NCBI RefSeq assembly: GCF_030733265.1
Contig: NZ_JASHJI010000012.1
Location: forward strand, 1 to 64,000
Length of the DNA: 64,000 bases
Reading direction: 5' to 3'
Source: Roseibium sp. MMSF_3412
GTDB taxonomy: Bacteria; Pseudomonadota; Alphaproteobacteria; Rhizobiales; Stappiaceae
A model generated the notes under the pieces. It worked only from the letters and a program-made list of their open reading frames with translations, searched no databases and was not told the origin of the DNA. Positions 35,773 through 45,193 of this stretch are shown piece by piece. Each line of letters begins with the position of its first letter. Position 1 is the stretch's first letter. A program made the position numbers and the translations under genes.

Positions 35773-36801
35773 ATGAAATCCATCAAATCTCTTTCTGTTC
35801 TGGCGGCCGTGACGGCAACCGCTCTGTCGGGTCTTGTTTCAAATGCCGTTGCCGACGAACTGGTGCTTTCGTCCTGGCTGCCGCCGAAACATCCGATCGT
35901 GACCGGTGTCATGGAGCCCTGGGCCGAACAGGTTGCGGAGGCAACGGACGGACGCGTGACGGTGCGCATCCTGCCGAAGCCGCTCGGACCACCGCCCGCG
36001 CATTACGACCTGGCGGCAGACGGCGTTGCCGATATCACCTACGGCCTGCATTCCTTCACCCGCGACGATCGTTTCCTGCGCTCCCGTATCGGTCAGTTTT
36101 CCTTTATCGCCGACACGGCAACGGATGGCTCCAAGGCCTATTGGGATGTCTATGGCGGGCAGCTCGACGCCCAGGCCGAACATCAGGGCACCAAGCTGCT
36201 CGGACTGTGGATCCATGGTCCCGGCATGTTTCACAACAACCAGCGCAAGATCGAAACGCCGGAGGATTTCTCGGGCCTGAAGATCCGCACACCTGGCGGT
36301 TACATCGCTGATTTGTCTCAGGATCTCGGCATCACCACGCAGTTCATGGGGCCAGGCGAAGTTTACGAAAAACTCTCCCGTGGCGTGATCGACGGTGTCA
36401 CGTTCCCGATCGAGGCATTGCAGGCATTCAAGCTGACGGACTACCTCACCTCTTCGATGAGCGTCCCCGGCGGCATCTACAACACCTCCTGGTTCATGGT
36501 GATGAACGAAGATATCTGGGACGGGCTTTCCGACGAGGACAAGGCGGCCATTGAGAAGGTATCGGGAGCCGCCCTCGCCGAACTCGCCGGCAATGTCTGG
36601 GACAGCGCAGACGCGCGCGGAAACGCCTTCGTCGCCGACAAGACGCTCGAAGTCTACGAGGCCCCTGCTCCTGTCCTCGGCAAGATCCGCGAACTCGCAG
36701 CGTCACACGAGGCGGCCTGGGCGGATGCGGTCAAGGAAACCGGCTTCGATGGCGCAGCGGCCCTCGCTGAATTGCGCGCGCAGACAGGCATCTCCAACTG
36801 A
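35773..36801 (+). CDS. dctP: TRAP transporter solute-binding protein (DctP family)
   Basis: 342 residues with a signal peptide cleaved near VADEL. DctP-family features: SWLPPKHPIV at the mature start, ADITYGLHSF, GLKIRTPGGY in place of the usual KIR-P motif, and the conserved binding Arg in that segment. GGAGGA precedes ATG 35773. Its stop overlaps the dctQ start by one base, so dctPQM is one operon. Ligands of this family are mostly organic acids; the specific one is not clear. Confidence 0.92.
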   Translation: MKSIKSLSVLAAVTATALSGLVSNAVADELVLSSWLPPKHPIVTGVMEPWAEQVAEATDGRVTVRILPKPLGPPPAHYDLAADGVADITYGLHSFTRDDRFLRSRIGQFSFIADTATDGSKAYWDVYGGQLDAQAEHQGTKLLGLWIHGPGMFHNNQRKIETPEDFSGLKIRTPGGYIADLSQDLGITTQFMGPGEVYEKLSRGVIDGVTFPIEALQAFKLTDYLTSSMSVPGGIYNTSWFMVMNEDIWDGLSDEDKAAIEKVSGAALAELAGNVWDSADARGNAFVADKTLEVYEAPAPVLGKIRELAASHEAAWADAVKETGFDGAAALAELRAQTGISN

Positions 36802-37313
36802 TGACACCGTCTGAGCCCGAAACAGGCGCACCACGCAGAACCGGCAGGTTCCGGCGTGGTGCCACCTTCCTGCTCGGCCTTGCCTGTCTCCTTGTGCTGG
36901 CAGCCATGATCGGGCTCACCTGCGTGGACGTTGTCGCCCGCTATCTCTTCAACAGCCCGGTCAACGGTGCGTACGAGCTGACGCAGTTGCTGCTGGCATC
37001 GCTGATCTTTCTCGCGCTGCCGCTCACGACAGCAGCTGGCGAACATATCGAGGTGGAACTTCTGGACGGGCTCAAGAGCAGGGTTTTCAAGTATCTGGGC
37101 GCGATCTGCGCGGGGCTCGCGACAATTGGCGTTTTCCTGATCATCGCCGTGGAGCTGTTCGAACATGCCGAAAAACTGCAGCGCCGGGGCCAGGTGACAG
37201 ATTCCCTGGAAATCCCCCTCTACCTGATCGGCTGGCTTGGGACGGCTTCCTTCGCAGTCTCCGCCATTGTCGCCGTTTTCTGGACACTCAGCCGTTTGCG
37301 CGAAAAGGCCTGA
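36801..37313 (+). CDS. dctQ: TRAP transporter small permease (DctQ)
   Basis: 170 residues with four hydrophobic helices and the DctQ motif VDVVARYLFNSPVNGAYELTQ between helices 1 and 2. It joins the substrate-loaded DctP to the large DctM permease. Start overlaps dctP; dctM follows 3 bp later. Confidence 0.92.
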   Translation: MTPSEPETGAPRRTGRFRRGATFLLGLACLLVLAAMIGLTCVDVVARYLFNSPVNGAYELTQLLLASLIFLALPLTTAAGEHIEVELLDGLKSRVFKYLGAICAGLATIGVFLIIAVELFEHAEKLQRRGQVTDSLEIPLYLIGWLGTASFAVSAIVAVFWTLSRLREKA

Positions 37314-37316
37314 TAC

Positions 37317-38624
37317 GTGATCGAAGCACTGATTGGATTCATCGCCCTATTCGGCCTCGTTCTGCTGCGCGTGCCGATAGCCGTTGCCATGGTGATCATC
37401 GGCACGGCGGGGTTTGCCGCTCTGCGAAACTGGAACGCAGCGCTGAACCTGCTTGGCAATGCCGCATTCGATACTGGCCTCTCCTATACGCTCTCCGTGA
37501 TCCCGCTGTTCATCCTGATGGGCAATCTTCTGACCATCTCGGGCGTCAGCCAGTCGCTGTTCAGCACAGCGCACAGCCTGCTGCACCGCATGCGCGGCGG
37601 CCTTGCGATGGCCTCGATCGTTGCCTGCGGCGGATTTTCCGCCGTCTGCGGGTCTTCGCTTGCGACAGCTGCCACCATGTCCAAGGTGGCGATGCCCTCG
37701 ATGCGCAAGGCAGGCTATGCCGACAGCCTTGCGACCGGCTCCATCGCCGCCGGCGGAACCCTCGGCATTCTGATCCCGCCAAGCGTCATCCTGATCATCT
37801 ATGGCCTTCTGACCGAGGCCGACATCGGCAAGCTGTTCATCGCCGGAATCATCCCGGGGCTTCTCGGCGTCGTCTTCTACCTGGCAGCCGTCTACGTCAC
37901 CGTTCTTTTCAAACCCGCCCTAGCCCCGTCGGAACATGACGACATCGCGCTGGAACGCAAGGACGTCTGGGGCGTCTTGGCCGTGCTTGGCCTCTTTGCG
38001 GTGATCATGGTGGGCATCTATGGCGGCTTCTTCACGCCGACGGAGGCAGCCGCCATCGGCGCGGCGACCGCGCTCATCATCGCCTTCCTGTCAGGTGGCC
38101 TCACGTTCGAGAAACTGTTCACAGCCGGGCTCAACTGTGCCCGCACGACGGCAATGATCTTTGCAATCATCATCGGCGCCGAAGTCTTTTCCAACTTCAT
38201 CAGCTACGCCGGCGTGCCGGACGCGCTTCTGACATTCGTCCAGTCTCTCGATGTCAACGCCTATGTGGTCATGCTTGTCCTGGTGCTGATCTACATCGTG
38301 CTCGGCGCGGTGCTGGAAAGCCTGTCGATGATCCTCCTGACGGTGCCGGTGTTTTTTCCACTGGTCACGTCGCTGGATTTCGGCACCGGGCTTCTGAACG
38401 ACCCGGAACTGGTGCTGATCTGGTTCGGCATCGTTGTTGTCGTCGTCACCGAAATCAGCCTGATTTCCCCACCCATCGGTCTCAATGTCTTCGTCCTGCG
38501 CTCCGTCCTTACCGACGTGCCGCTGCGCACGATTTTTGCCGGGGTCCTGCCGTTCTGGGCGGCCGACATTCTTCGCCTCGCACTGTTGATCGCGGTTCCG
38601 GCCCTGTCTCTGATGCTGATCTGA
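37317..38624 (+). CDS. dctM: TRAP transporter large permease (DctM)
   Basis: 435 residues, about 12 hydrophobic helices. DctM motifs: CGGFSAVCGSSLATAATM, GGTLGILIPPSVILIIYG and TPTEAAAIGA. Start is GTG. The last gene of the dctPQM operon. Sodium- or proton-coupled uptake of the substrate delivered by DctP. Confidence 0.93.
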   Translation: MIEALIGFIALFGLVLLRVPIAVAMVIIGTAGFAALRNWNAALNLLGNAAFDTGLSYTLSVIPLFILMGNLLTISGVSQSLFSTAHSLLHRMRGGLAMASIVACGGFSAVCGSSLATAATMSKVAMPSMRKAGYADSLATGSIAAGGTLGILIPPSVILIIYGLLTEADIGKLFIAGIIPGLLGVVFYLAAVYVTVLFKPALAPSEHDDIALERKDVWGVLAVLGLFAVIMVGIYGGFFTPTEAAAIGAATALIIAFLSGGLTFEKLFTAGLNCARTTAMIFAIIIGAEVFSNFISYAGVPDALLTFVQSLDVNAYVVMLVLVLIYIVLGAVLESLSMILLTVPVFFPLVTSLDFGTGLLNDPELVLIWFGIVVVVVTEISLISPPIGLNVFVLRSVLTDVPLRTIFAGVLPFWAADILRLALLIAVPALSLMLI

Positions 38625-38703
38625 CGATACTGGTTTGCTCCGCGGTCGGGTGGGAGTTATTGGCGGAGACATCATCAAAAAAAGCACCCGGAGCACCGCC
38701 GCC

Positions 38704-38961
38704 GTGACCAAAGAAGAATTGGCAGAGATCAAGCAGCGCTGCGACGCGGCAACACCTGGCACCTGGGTATCCTACATTGAGGGACGGGATCACTCCGCCG
38801 GCAGCAACTTCATCATGACCGGCAATGGCGAAAATCGCGGCGAAGATATCTAACTGACCGGAGCCACGGATGCCGATCAGGATTTCATTGCCCATGCCCG
38901 GCAGGACATTCCACGCCTGCTCGCAGAAATCGAAAGGCTTAAAAGTCTACCGCTGAAGTAA
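38704..38961 (+). pseudogene. Small phage-like or hypothetical gene interrupted by a stop codon
   Basis: From GTG 38704 the frame reads TKEELAEIKQRCDAATPGTW... to GENRGEDI, meets TAA at 38851-38853, and continues in the same frame without a break for 35 more sensible codons (LTGATDADQDFIAHARQDI, PRLLAEIERLK) to a second TAA at 38959. The halves fit together as one ~85-residue protein of the ATPGPW..DxxFIAxARxDIPxLL type found in many phage and plasmid hypothetical proteins. A single base change (for example GAA to TAA) explains the break. The upstream TTG at 38635 is a weaker start. Confidence 0.7.
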
Positions 38962-39084
38962 AATCACGACATCTGCGTACATCCCAACAGCTTTCGAGAC
39001 AATACACTGCGGCACTTAGACGACGCCGATCGCATATCGGCCCCGGAACCGTTTTGGATATCAGTTGGCCGACACGAACTGTGC

Positions 39085-39474
39085 TTAAGGGAATTCCTGC
39101 TTGAGGCGTGACATGAAATAAATCAATTGGTCCTCGGAGAAATCGTGCTCCGACGTCTCGACAAAAATCTCCAATCTATAGAAGTCAACAAACCAGGGGT
39201 CCAGGACCCGATCATGTACATCGACGATCGTCAGACTAGCGATATTGATGAAACGCACACCTGCCCCGTGTAGGTGATACCCCCAAAGGCTGCCCAGGTG
39301 CATCAGGGTACCGGTGACTGAGTATTTTCCCTTGAAAGCAAGTATGTAGCTCAGCTCATCCGATGTGTCGGCCACGGGGAAGGCATTGCGAAAGGCCTCA
39401 AGCAATCCTTGCTGGTAAACGAGAAACTCGCACTTGATAAACTCGTAGTCCTGCTCAAGCTGACTGTTGGGCAT
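39085..39474 (-). CDS. Orphan hypothetical protein, resembles DUF6896
   Basis: 129 residues from ATG 39474. Seen: LVYQQGLLEAFRNAFP, then GYHLHGAGVRFINI, a pattern like the HGxG region of DUF6896-type proteins, which often sit in toxin/immunity loci. The acidic C terminus ends in LKQEFP. Codon use is less GC-rich than its neighbours, and it sits beside a broken gene, so this small block may have been acquired. No toxin partner is visible. Family assignment is tentative. Confidence 0.55.
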   Translation of the reverse strand: MPNSQLEQDYEFIKCEFLVYQQGLLEAFRNAFPVADTSDELSYILAFKGKYSVTGTLMHLGSLWGYHLHGAGVRFINIASLTIVDVHDRVLDPWFVDFYRLEIFVETSEHDFSEDQLIYFMSRLKQEFP

Positions 39475-39484
39475 CTTTCGCGTG

Positions 39485-40087
39485 TCAGACGTTGCGGAGC
39501 GTCCAGGCGGCCATTTCGGCAAAGACGCGGTCGGCTGACCTGTTCATGGCCTCCACCGCCTTGTCGACCGACGAACTGCCCGCAGGCGTTTCGGCACGGA
39601 AGACCTTGGTGGCAACCGTGCGACCGTTCCGGTCGTTGACCACGCGGGCGGAGATCTCAACAACGCCCCGGTTGCCGGACACCTGAAGCTCGAACGCCCG
39701 GATCTCGGTCTGAAGCTGATAGTCGATCAGAAGACCGTCGCCCGGCAGCCCGACCCCACGCAGGCGGCCGGTATTCTGAAGGGTTTCCTGAAGCTTGCTC
39801 TGCACGACATTGGGCAACGTGTCCGCCCAGGCCGATTTCGGGTAGTAGCTGTAGATCGGACCGTCATCGACAACGGCGATATAGCTGGTATCCAGTGCTT
39901 TGAGCGCGCGCGGCGGCGCGACCAGAACCTGCACCCGGCTGGAGCGGCCGCGCAGGCTGTCCACATCCGCCGATGTCAGACTGTAGAACGCAGACGGGGC
40001 CGTGCTCGCGCACCCGCCGACGAGCGCGCCCAGGCCCATGACTCCCAACAACCCCCGACGGGTCAGTTTGGCTGTTGCCTTCGTCAT
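39485..40087 (-). CDS. ABC-type transport auxiliary lipoprotein of the Mce operon
   Basis: 200 residues from ATG 40087. The signal ends with the lipobox GALVGGC, with a Tat-like RR in LTRRGLLG. The mature domain (VQVLVAPPRALKALDTSYIA, SYYPKSAWADTLPNVVQSKL) is that of the PqiC/YmbA-like auxiliary lipoproteins. Placed in the outer membrane or periplasm, it would serve the Mce lipid transporter encoded directly upstream (28-bp gap). Confidence 0.88.
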   Translation of the reverse strand: MTKATAKLTRRGLLGVMGLGALVGGCASTAPSAFYSLTSADVDSLRGRSSRVQVLVAPPRALKALDTSYIAVVDDGPIYSYYPKSAWADTLPNVVQSKLQETLQNTGRLRGVGLPGDGLLIDYQLQTEIRAFELQVSGNRGVVEISARVVNDRNGRTVATKVFRAETPAGSSSVDKAVEAMNRSADRVFAEMAAWTLRNV

Positions 40088-40115
40088 GCGCCTTCGCCCT
40101 TGTTTCTTTTCTTCT

Positions 40116-42110
40116 TCATCGACGGCGTCCACCGGAATAGGTCGGAACATCCTCACCGCCGAAGATCACCCGGTTCGGGCTACGCTCGAAACTCTCCGCA
40201 GCCCGCTGGATCGACACCAGCGTCCGGTTGAGCTGCGCCAGTGCAGCCGTGAAATCGGAAGAGCCCTGTGTTGCGAATTTGGAGAGGCCACCTGCAATGG
40301 AATCCGCCCGGCTTTCAAACGCGACCGCCACCTTGCGGATCGCTTCTGCCGCCTGTGTCGCTTCCTTGATCAGCCCCTCGCCGTCGCCGTCGACCATCGT
40401 CGCAACTTTCTCAACGAGGCTTTCGACCCGAACGGATGTTGCATTCAGGGTCGCCGTCATCTGTTTTGCATCGGTGATGATCTGGTCCACATCCGGCGTG
40501 CGTTTGGACAGGTTCTCGGTCATCTCCTGGACATTGTCCGCCGCCTTTTGCGCACTCTGCAGGATGGACGGAATGCCGTTTTCTTGGCTGGCAAGCTCGG
40601 ACGCCGTCGTCTCGACGGATCCGACGATGCTCGCGACTTTCTCCGGATTCACCGCCTTCAGCAGTCCATCGGCTGTCTGCAGGGTCTCGGCGAACCGTTC
40701 AGCGGCTGCCTGAACATCTGTGATCAGAGCCGCGATCCGGTCGTCCTGATCGCGCACGGTGGCCGAAACGGCCTCGAAATTCTGGATCGTCGACTTGGTC
40801 GACGCGATGATCTCGTTGATCTGGCTTTGCTGGTTGTTGAAGTTGTCGATCACCCTGGCGACACCGTCCACCGCGCTTTCAACCGTTTCGGGATCGACGC
40901 TTGCCAGAACCTCGTCGACACGAACGAGCGAGGCGTTTATGCCCGTGGTGAACGAACTGACCGACTGAACAACCTGTTCGATCTGGAGCGGATCGATGGC
41001 GGCGGCGATTTCGACGCCGCGTGACATGATCGCATCCACTTTCACGACGACATCCCTGCCCCCTTCGAGGATCTCGGTAATGGCGCCTTCGCGTTCCTGA
41101 ACGACGGCAACGATCTTGTCGATATTCTGCATGGTTGTGGTGGTCGAGGCGATCAGGTTGCCGATGTCCTCGCTTTTGCTTTCAAGCACCCCACCAAGCG
41201 CCGCCGCGCCGGTCATGACCTTCTCAACATCCTCCGGCTTGACCGCCTGAACGATCTTCTGGACGTTATCGAGGCCTTCGTTGAGTTTCTTGGTGAACGT
41301 ATCCAGTTCCTTGGCGGCGCTTTGCGCATCGGACATCAGGAGATCGATGTCCTTGCTTGCCTTGCCGAGACTGTCCGAGAACGTTGTCAGGTCATCGACA
41401 ATCGCCGTCACCTTGTCAGACGGAACAGCGGCGAGCAGCCTCTCCCCCTGATCCACGAGCTTTTCCAACCGTCCGGACAGGCTGGAAAACGCCTCGGACG
41501 CCTGCCCGATGCTCGCCATGAAGTCCTTCACGCCATCCGAATTGGCGGCAAGGGCAGCAGAAAACGTCTCGACGTTCTTGATGGTGTCGTTGATCAGCGG
41601 CTTGTTCTCAACGAGCACTTCCTCGATCGTTTTCATGGTCGTGTCGGCGCGTTTGAGCACGTCGCGCGCGCCATCGACAATATCGTCAAAGAAGGATCGC
41701 TCTGCGTAGAGGACGGGAACCTTGCCGTCATCCTTGCCGAGAAGCAGCGGCGAAGACGATGTGCCGCCGGACAGATCGACATAGGCGATGCCGGTAAGGC
41801 CGGTGAAGTTCAGTGTCGCCTTGGTGTCTTCGCGGATCGGCGTGGAGGGCTTGATGCCGACTGTCGCGACAACCTTGGTCGGATCATCAGGCGCAAAATC
41901 GAGGGATTTGACGTCGCCGACCTTGATCCCGTTGAAAAGAACCTGCCCACCGACCGGGAGGCCCGTGACGGGCCCGGGATAAATGATCTTGAGGTCGACG
42001 TTCTGGCGGGATTCGGCCGTTGCGGCCTTCCAGTAGATAAACCCGAACGCGGCAGCCAAAACGGCAACCATGAAGGAACCGATCAGTATGTAGCTCGCGC
42101 GGGTTTCCAT
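40116..42110 (-). CDS. MlaD/MCE-family substrate-binding protein with long helical tail
   Basis: 664 residues: an N-terminal membrane anchor (about 8-28), one MCE domain (about 38-115, with GPVTGLPVGGQVLFNGIKVG), then about 500 residues of amphipathic helix full of Ser/Thr/Ala, and a short C-terminal tail. Such long helices probably form a tube across the periplasm for lipid movement. The gene is between the ATPase and the lipoprotein of the same operon. The lipid and the direction of transport are not known. Confidence 0.9.
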   Translation of the reverse strand: METRASYILIGSFMVAVLAAAFGFIYWKAATAESRQNVDLKIIYPGPVTGLPVGGQVLFNGIKVGDVKSLDFAPDDPTKVVATVGIKPSTPIREDTKATLNFTGLTGIAYVDLSGGTSSSPLLLGKDDGKVPVLYAERSFFDDIVDGARDVLKRADTTMKTIEEVLVENKPLINDTIKNVETFSAALAANSDGVKDFMASIGQASEAFSSLSGRLEKLVDQGERLLAAVPSDKVTAIVDDLTTFSDSLGKASKDIDLLMSDAQSAAKELDTFTKKLNEGLDNVQKIVQAVKPEDVEKVMTGAAALGGVLESKSEDIGNLIASTTTTMQNIDKIVAVVQEREGAITEILEGGRDVVVKVDAIMSRGVEIAAAIDPLQIEQVVQSVSSFTTGINASLVRVDEVLASVDPETVESAVDGVARVIDNFNNQQSQINEIIASTKSTIQNFEAVSATVRDQDDRIAALITDVQAAAERFAETLQTADGLLKAVNPEKVASIVGSVETTASELASQENGIPSILQSAQKAADNVQEMTENLSKRTPDVDQIITDAKQMTATLNATSVRVESLVEKVATMVDGDGEGLIKEATQAAEAIRKVAVAFESRADSIAGGLSKFATQGSSDFTAALAQLNRTLVSIQRAAESFERSPNRVIFGGEDVPTYSGGRRR

Positions 42111-42120
42111 TCAGTCCAAC

Positions 42121-42942
42121 CTATACTCGGCGCAACGCCCGTTGACCCCTGAAATATTCCTTAATCCAGGGATTGTCATTTTTCATCATATCTTCAAGTG
42201 TCCCGATAGCCAGAACACGTTTATTCCCAAGAACTGCAATGCGATCGCAAATCGAATGCAGGCTATCGAGGTCATGGGTGACCATGTAGACGGTCAATCC
42301 GAGAGTTGAACTCAGGTTTTGAATCAGCGTGTCGAATGCCGCCGCACCGATCGGGTCCAATCCGGACGTTGGCTCGTCCAGAAACACCAAATCCGGGTCG
42401 AGTGCAAGCGCACGCGCCAGACTTGCCCGTTTGACCATGCCGCCGGACAGTTCCGACGGCAGTTTGTCGGCCGCATCCTGAGGCAATCCGACAAGTTCGA
42501 GTTTCAACGTGGCAAGCTCGTCCATGAGCTGCGGGGACAGTTTCAGGTGCTCGCGCATCGGCACCTGAATGTTCTGTTTCACGCTCAGCGATGAAAACAG
42601 CGCGCCTTGCTGGAACAGCACGCCCCAGCGCCGCTCAATGTTTTTCCGTTCCTTGTCGCTTGCAGTGGAAAGATCATGGCCGAAGACCGAGATCGTTCCG
42701 GAGCGTTTGGGCGTGAGACCGAGTATGGTCCGCATCAGGACCGACTTTCCCATGCCCGAACCGCCCACGAAGCCCAGCACCTCACCGCGCCGGACGTCGA
42801 GATCGAGGCTCTGCAACACGATCTTGGAGCCGAATCCGACCGTTACATCGCGAACCGACAGAACAAAGTCCGCCTCATCGCCGGTCGATACCGTCTCGCT
42901 GCTGTTCCATTCGGCCTCTGTTGTGGTCATGCGGTCGATCAA
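42121..42942 (-). CDS. ABC transporter ATP-binding protein, MlaF-like
   Basis: 273 residues. Walker A is GGSGMGKSVLM, signature LSGGMVKRASLARALA, Walker B DLVFLDEPTSGLDP, and the H-loop lies in VTHDLDS. The LSGGM variant is typical of MlaF/Mce ATPases. The start overlaps the permease stop by 4 bp. Powers the MlaE-like permease in the inner membrane. Confidence 0.93.
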   Translation of the reverse strand: MIDRMTTTEAEWNSSETVSTGDEADFVLSVRDVTVGFGSKIVLQSLDLDVRRGEVLGFVGGSGMGKSVLMRTILGLTPKRSGTISVFGHDLSTASDKERKNIERRWGVLFQQGALFSSLSVKQNIQVPMREHLKLSPQLMDELATLKLELVGLPQDAADKLPSELSGGMVKRASLARALALDPDLVFLDEPTSGLDPIGAAAFDTLIQNLSSTLGLTVYMVTHDLDSLHSICDRIAVLGNKRVLAIGTLEDMMKNDNPWIKEYFRGQRALRRV

Positions 42943-44087
42943 ATCCCGATTGCGGCAAAAAACACGGCAAAGAAGCCATCGACGACAATCACAAGGAAGA
43001 TCGCCTTGACCACCGACAACGTGGTGTGACGGCCGAGTGATTCCGAAGATCCGCCGACTTTCAGTCCTTCCACGCAGGCGATCAGGCCGACGATCAGCGC
43101 CATGAAGGGCGCTTTCACCAGACCGACGGCGAGCGTTTCATTTGTTATGGCCACCTGAAGCTGTGTAAGGAAGGCAGCAGGCGGAATGTCGAGATAGACC
43201 CAGGTGACCAGGCCAGATCCAAACAGGGCCGACATGTCCGCAATGAACGTGAGAACAGGCAAGGCGATCATCAGCGCCAGAATGCGCGGCAGAACCAGGA
43301 CTTCCGTAACGCTCAGACCGATGACGTGAAGCGCATCCACTTCTTCCTGCATGCGCATCGCCCCGAGTTCGGCCGTAAAGGCGGACCCCGACCGGCCGGC
43401 CACCATGATGGCCGTCAGAATGACCCCGATCTCCCGCAGAATGAGAATGCCCGCCAGGTCGACAACATAGATATCGACACCGAACTGCTTGAGATAAAAC
43501 CCGCCCTGCTGGGAAATGATCGCCCCGATCAGAAAACTCATCAGGGCAACGATCGGCACCGCACCGATGCAGCTGCGGTCGAACTGGACGGCAATGGAGA
43601 TGCTGCGCAACCGCCGCGGGTTGATGACGACTGTTGTCAGAACCAGCCCGAGCGACCCGAGAATATGCATCATCGCCAGGCCGTCTTTGTAGGCGTCGAC
43701 CATCGTGCGCCCGGTTGCTTCCAGAAAACCGACGATGGTGAAACCGCCACGCTCAGGCTTGTAGCTTGGCGGATGATGCCTGTCGATCTCGTCGAAGAGC
43801 TGCTGGCGGACTGGCGTGACGCCGGTCAGACCGACCTTCCGTCCCTCGAACTCAAGACGGCCGCGGGTGCGGTGGATAAGCCACGCGCCGCTGGTGTCGA
43901 GATGCTCGATCTTGGAAACGTCGATACAGGTCAGGCGGTCCTTGGCAACTTCGAGCTGTTTAAGCCCGGTTTCCGCATCGCCGATTGTGCTCACGGTCCA
44001 GTCCCCGGAAAGAGCGAGGAACTGGTGGTCTGGACCATCGGCCTCCAGTTTCATCTCCGGATCAATCTTTTTTTCCAAGAATGCCAT
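42939..44087 (-). CDS. ABC permease, MlaE family, with N-terminal STAS domain
   Basis: 382 residues from ATG 44087. The first ~95 residues form a STAS-like domain (VSKIEHLDTSGAWLIHRTRG); STAS is a separate protein (MlaB) in E. coli but fused here. The remainder is the MlaE permease with five or so helices and the conserved EIGVILTAIMVAGRSGSAFTAELG segment. First gene of the four-gene lipid operon. Confidence 0.92.
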   Translation of the reverse strand: MAFLEKKIDPEMKLEADGPDHQFLALSGDWTVSTIGDAETGLKQLEVAKDRLTCIDVSKIEHLDTSGAWLIHRTRGRLEFEGRKVGLTGVTPVRQQLFDEIDRHHPPSYKPERGGFTIVGFLEATGRTMVDAYKDGLAMMHILGSLGLVLTTVVINPRRLRSISIAVQFDRSCIGAVPIVALMSFLIGAIISQQGGFYLKQFGVDIYVVDLAGILILREIGVILTAIMVAGRSGSAFTAELGAMRMQEEVDALHVIGLSVTEVLVLPRILALMIALPVLTFIADMSALFGSGLVTWVYLDIPPAAFLTQLQVAITNETLAVGLVKAPFMALIVGLIACVEGLKVGGSSESLGRHTTLSVVKAIFLVIVVDGFFAVFFAAIGI

Positions 44088-44179
44088 TCTGGATGGCTGC
44101 CCTCTTGCCGCTGGTTCGATATCCCCCGTATACCTGATTGAGAACTTTAACGTCCAGCAGCCACTTGAAAGCTTTGTCC

Positions 44180-45193
44180 ATGGAAATCGCTCATCCTTAT
44201 CTTTTGTTCCTCGGGGATGTCCCTGACGCTCTGGCCGCAAAAACTGCCATTGGCATCGTTGATTGGCGGAAAGACTGGTGTCTTGGACAGGTCAGGCTGC
44301 AAGGCTGCGCCGCTGATACCGGTCTCCCGGACATGAAAATTGCCGAAGGCGCCGCTGCGGGCGCAAAAACGATGATCATCGGCGCAGTGAACGCGGGAGG
44401 CCGCTTGCCCGATCACTGGGTCGCTTCCGTGATCGAGGCGCTTGATTCGGGGATGGATGTTGCCTCCGGCCTGCATGTCCGCCTTGGCGACATTCCGGCG
44501 ATCCGGGAAGCGGCAGAGCGCAACGGCCGCTCGCTTCACGACGTGCGCCACAACGACATGACCTTTGCCACTGGCAAGGGGACCAAGAGGCAGGGAAAGC
44601 GTATACTTGCAGTTGGAACCGATTGCTCTGTCGGCAAGAAGTACACGGCGCTGGCCATGGATCGCGCCATGAACGAGCGCGGTTACAACAGCACCTTCTG
44701 TGCCACCGGCCAGACCGGTGTCTTCATTTCCGGTCGCGGTGTGGCTCTTGATGCCGTTGTTGCCGATTTCATCTCCGGCGCAGCCGAATGGATCTCCCCG
44801 GAAACGGAAGCCGAGAACTGGCAGATCATCGAAGGCCAGGGCTCGCTGTTTCATCCCTCGTTCGCCGGGGTGACCCTTGGTCTCCTGCACGGATCGCAGC
44901 CGGACGGTTTCATCGTCTGCCACGAGCCGACCAGAACAAAGATGCGCGGCGTTGAAACACCGCTGCCGACCATCCAGCAGGTCATCGACATGACCATTCA
45001 GTGCGGCCGGCTTACAAATCCGGACATCCGCTGTATAGGGATCGCGGTCAATACCGCCGCGCTCGACAAGGACGAGGCGCTCGCGTTCCTGGCAAAAGTT
45101 GGCGAGAAGCACGGTCTTCCGGCCACTGACCCGGTCCGTTTCGGCATGGATGCCATTGTCGACAAGGTCTCGGCGGAATTCGGCGCACCATGA
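44180..45193 (+). CDS. dgcN: D-glutamate N-acetyltransferase DgcN (DUF1611)
   Basis: 337 residues. The DUF1611 fold contains the nucleotide-type loop GTDCSVGKKYTALAM and the FCATGQTGVFISGRGVALDAVVADF segment. DgcN and DgcA are known from marine proteobacteria, where DgcN acetylates D-glutamate and DgcA racemises the N-acetyl product to the L form. Here the genes overlap by 4 bp in that order, which supports the assignment. ATG 44180 fits the homologue start. Confidence 0.85.
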   Translation: MEIAHPYLLFLGDVPDALAAKTAIGIVDWRKDWCLGQVRLQGCAADTGLPDMKIAEGAAAGAKTMIIGAVNAGGRLPDHWVASVIEALDSGMDVASGLHVRLGDIPAIREAAERNGRSLHDVRHNDMTFATGKGTKRQGKRILAVGTDCSVGKKYTALAMDRAMNERGYNSTFCATGQTGVFISGRGVALDAVVADFISGAAEWISPETEAENWQIIEGQGSLFHPSFAGVTLGLLHGSQPDGFIVCHEPTRTKMRGVETPLPTIQQVIDMTIQCGRLTNPDIRCIGIAVNTAALDKDEALAFLAKVGEKHGLPATDPVRFGMDAIVDKVSAEFGAP

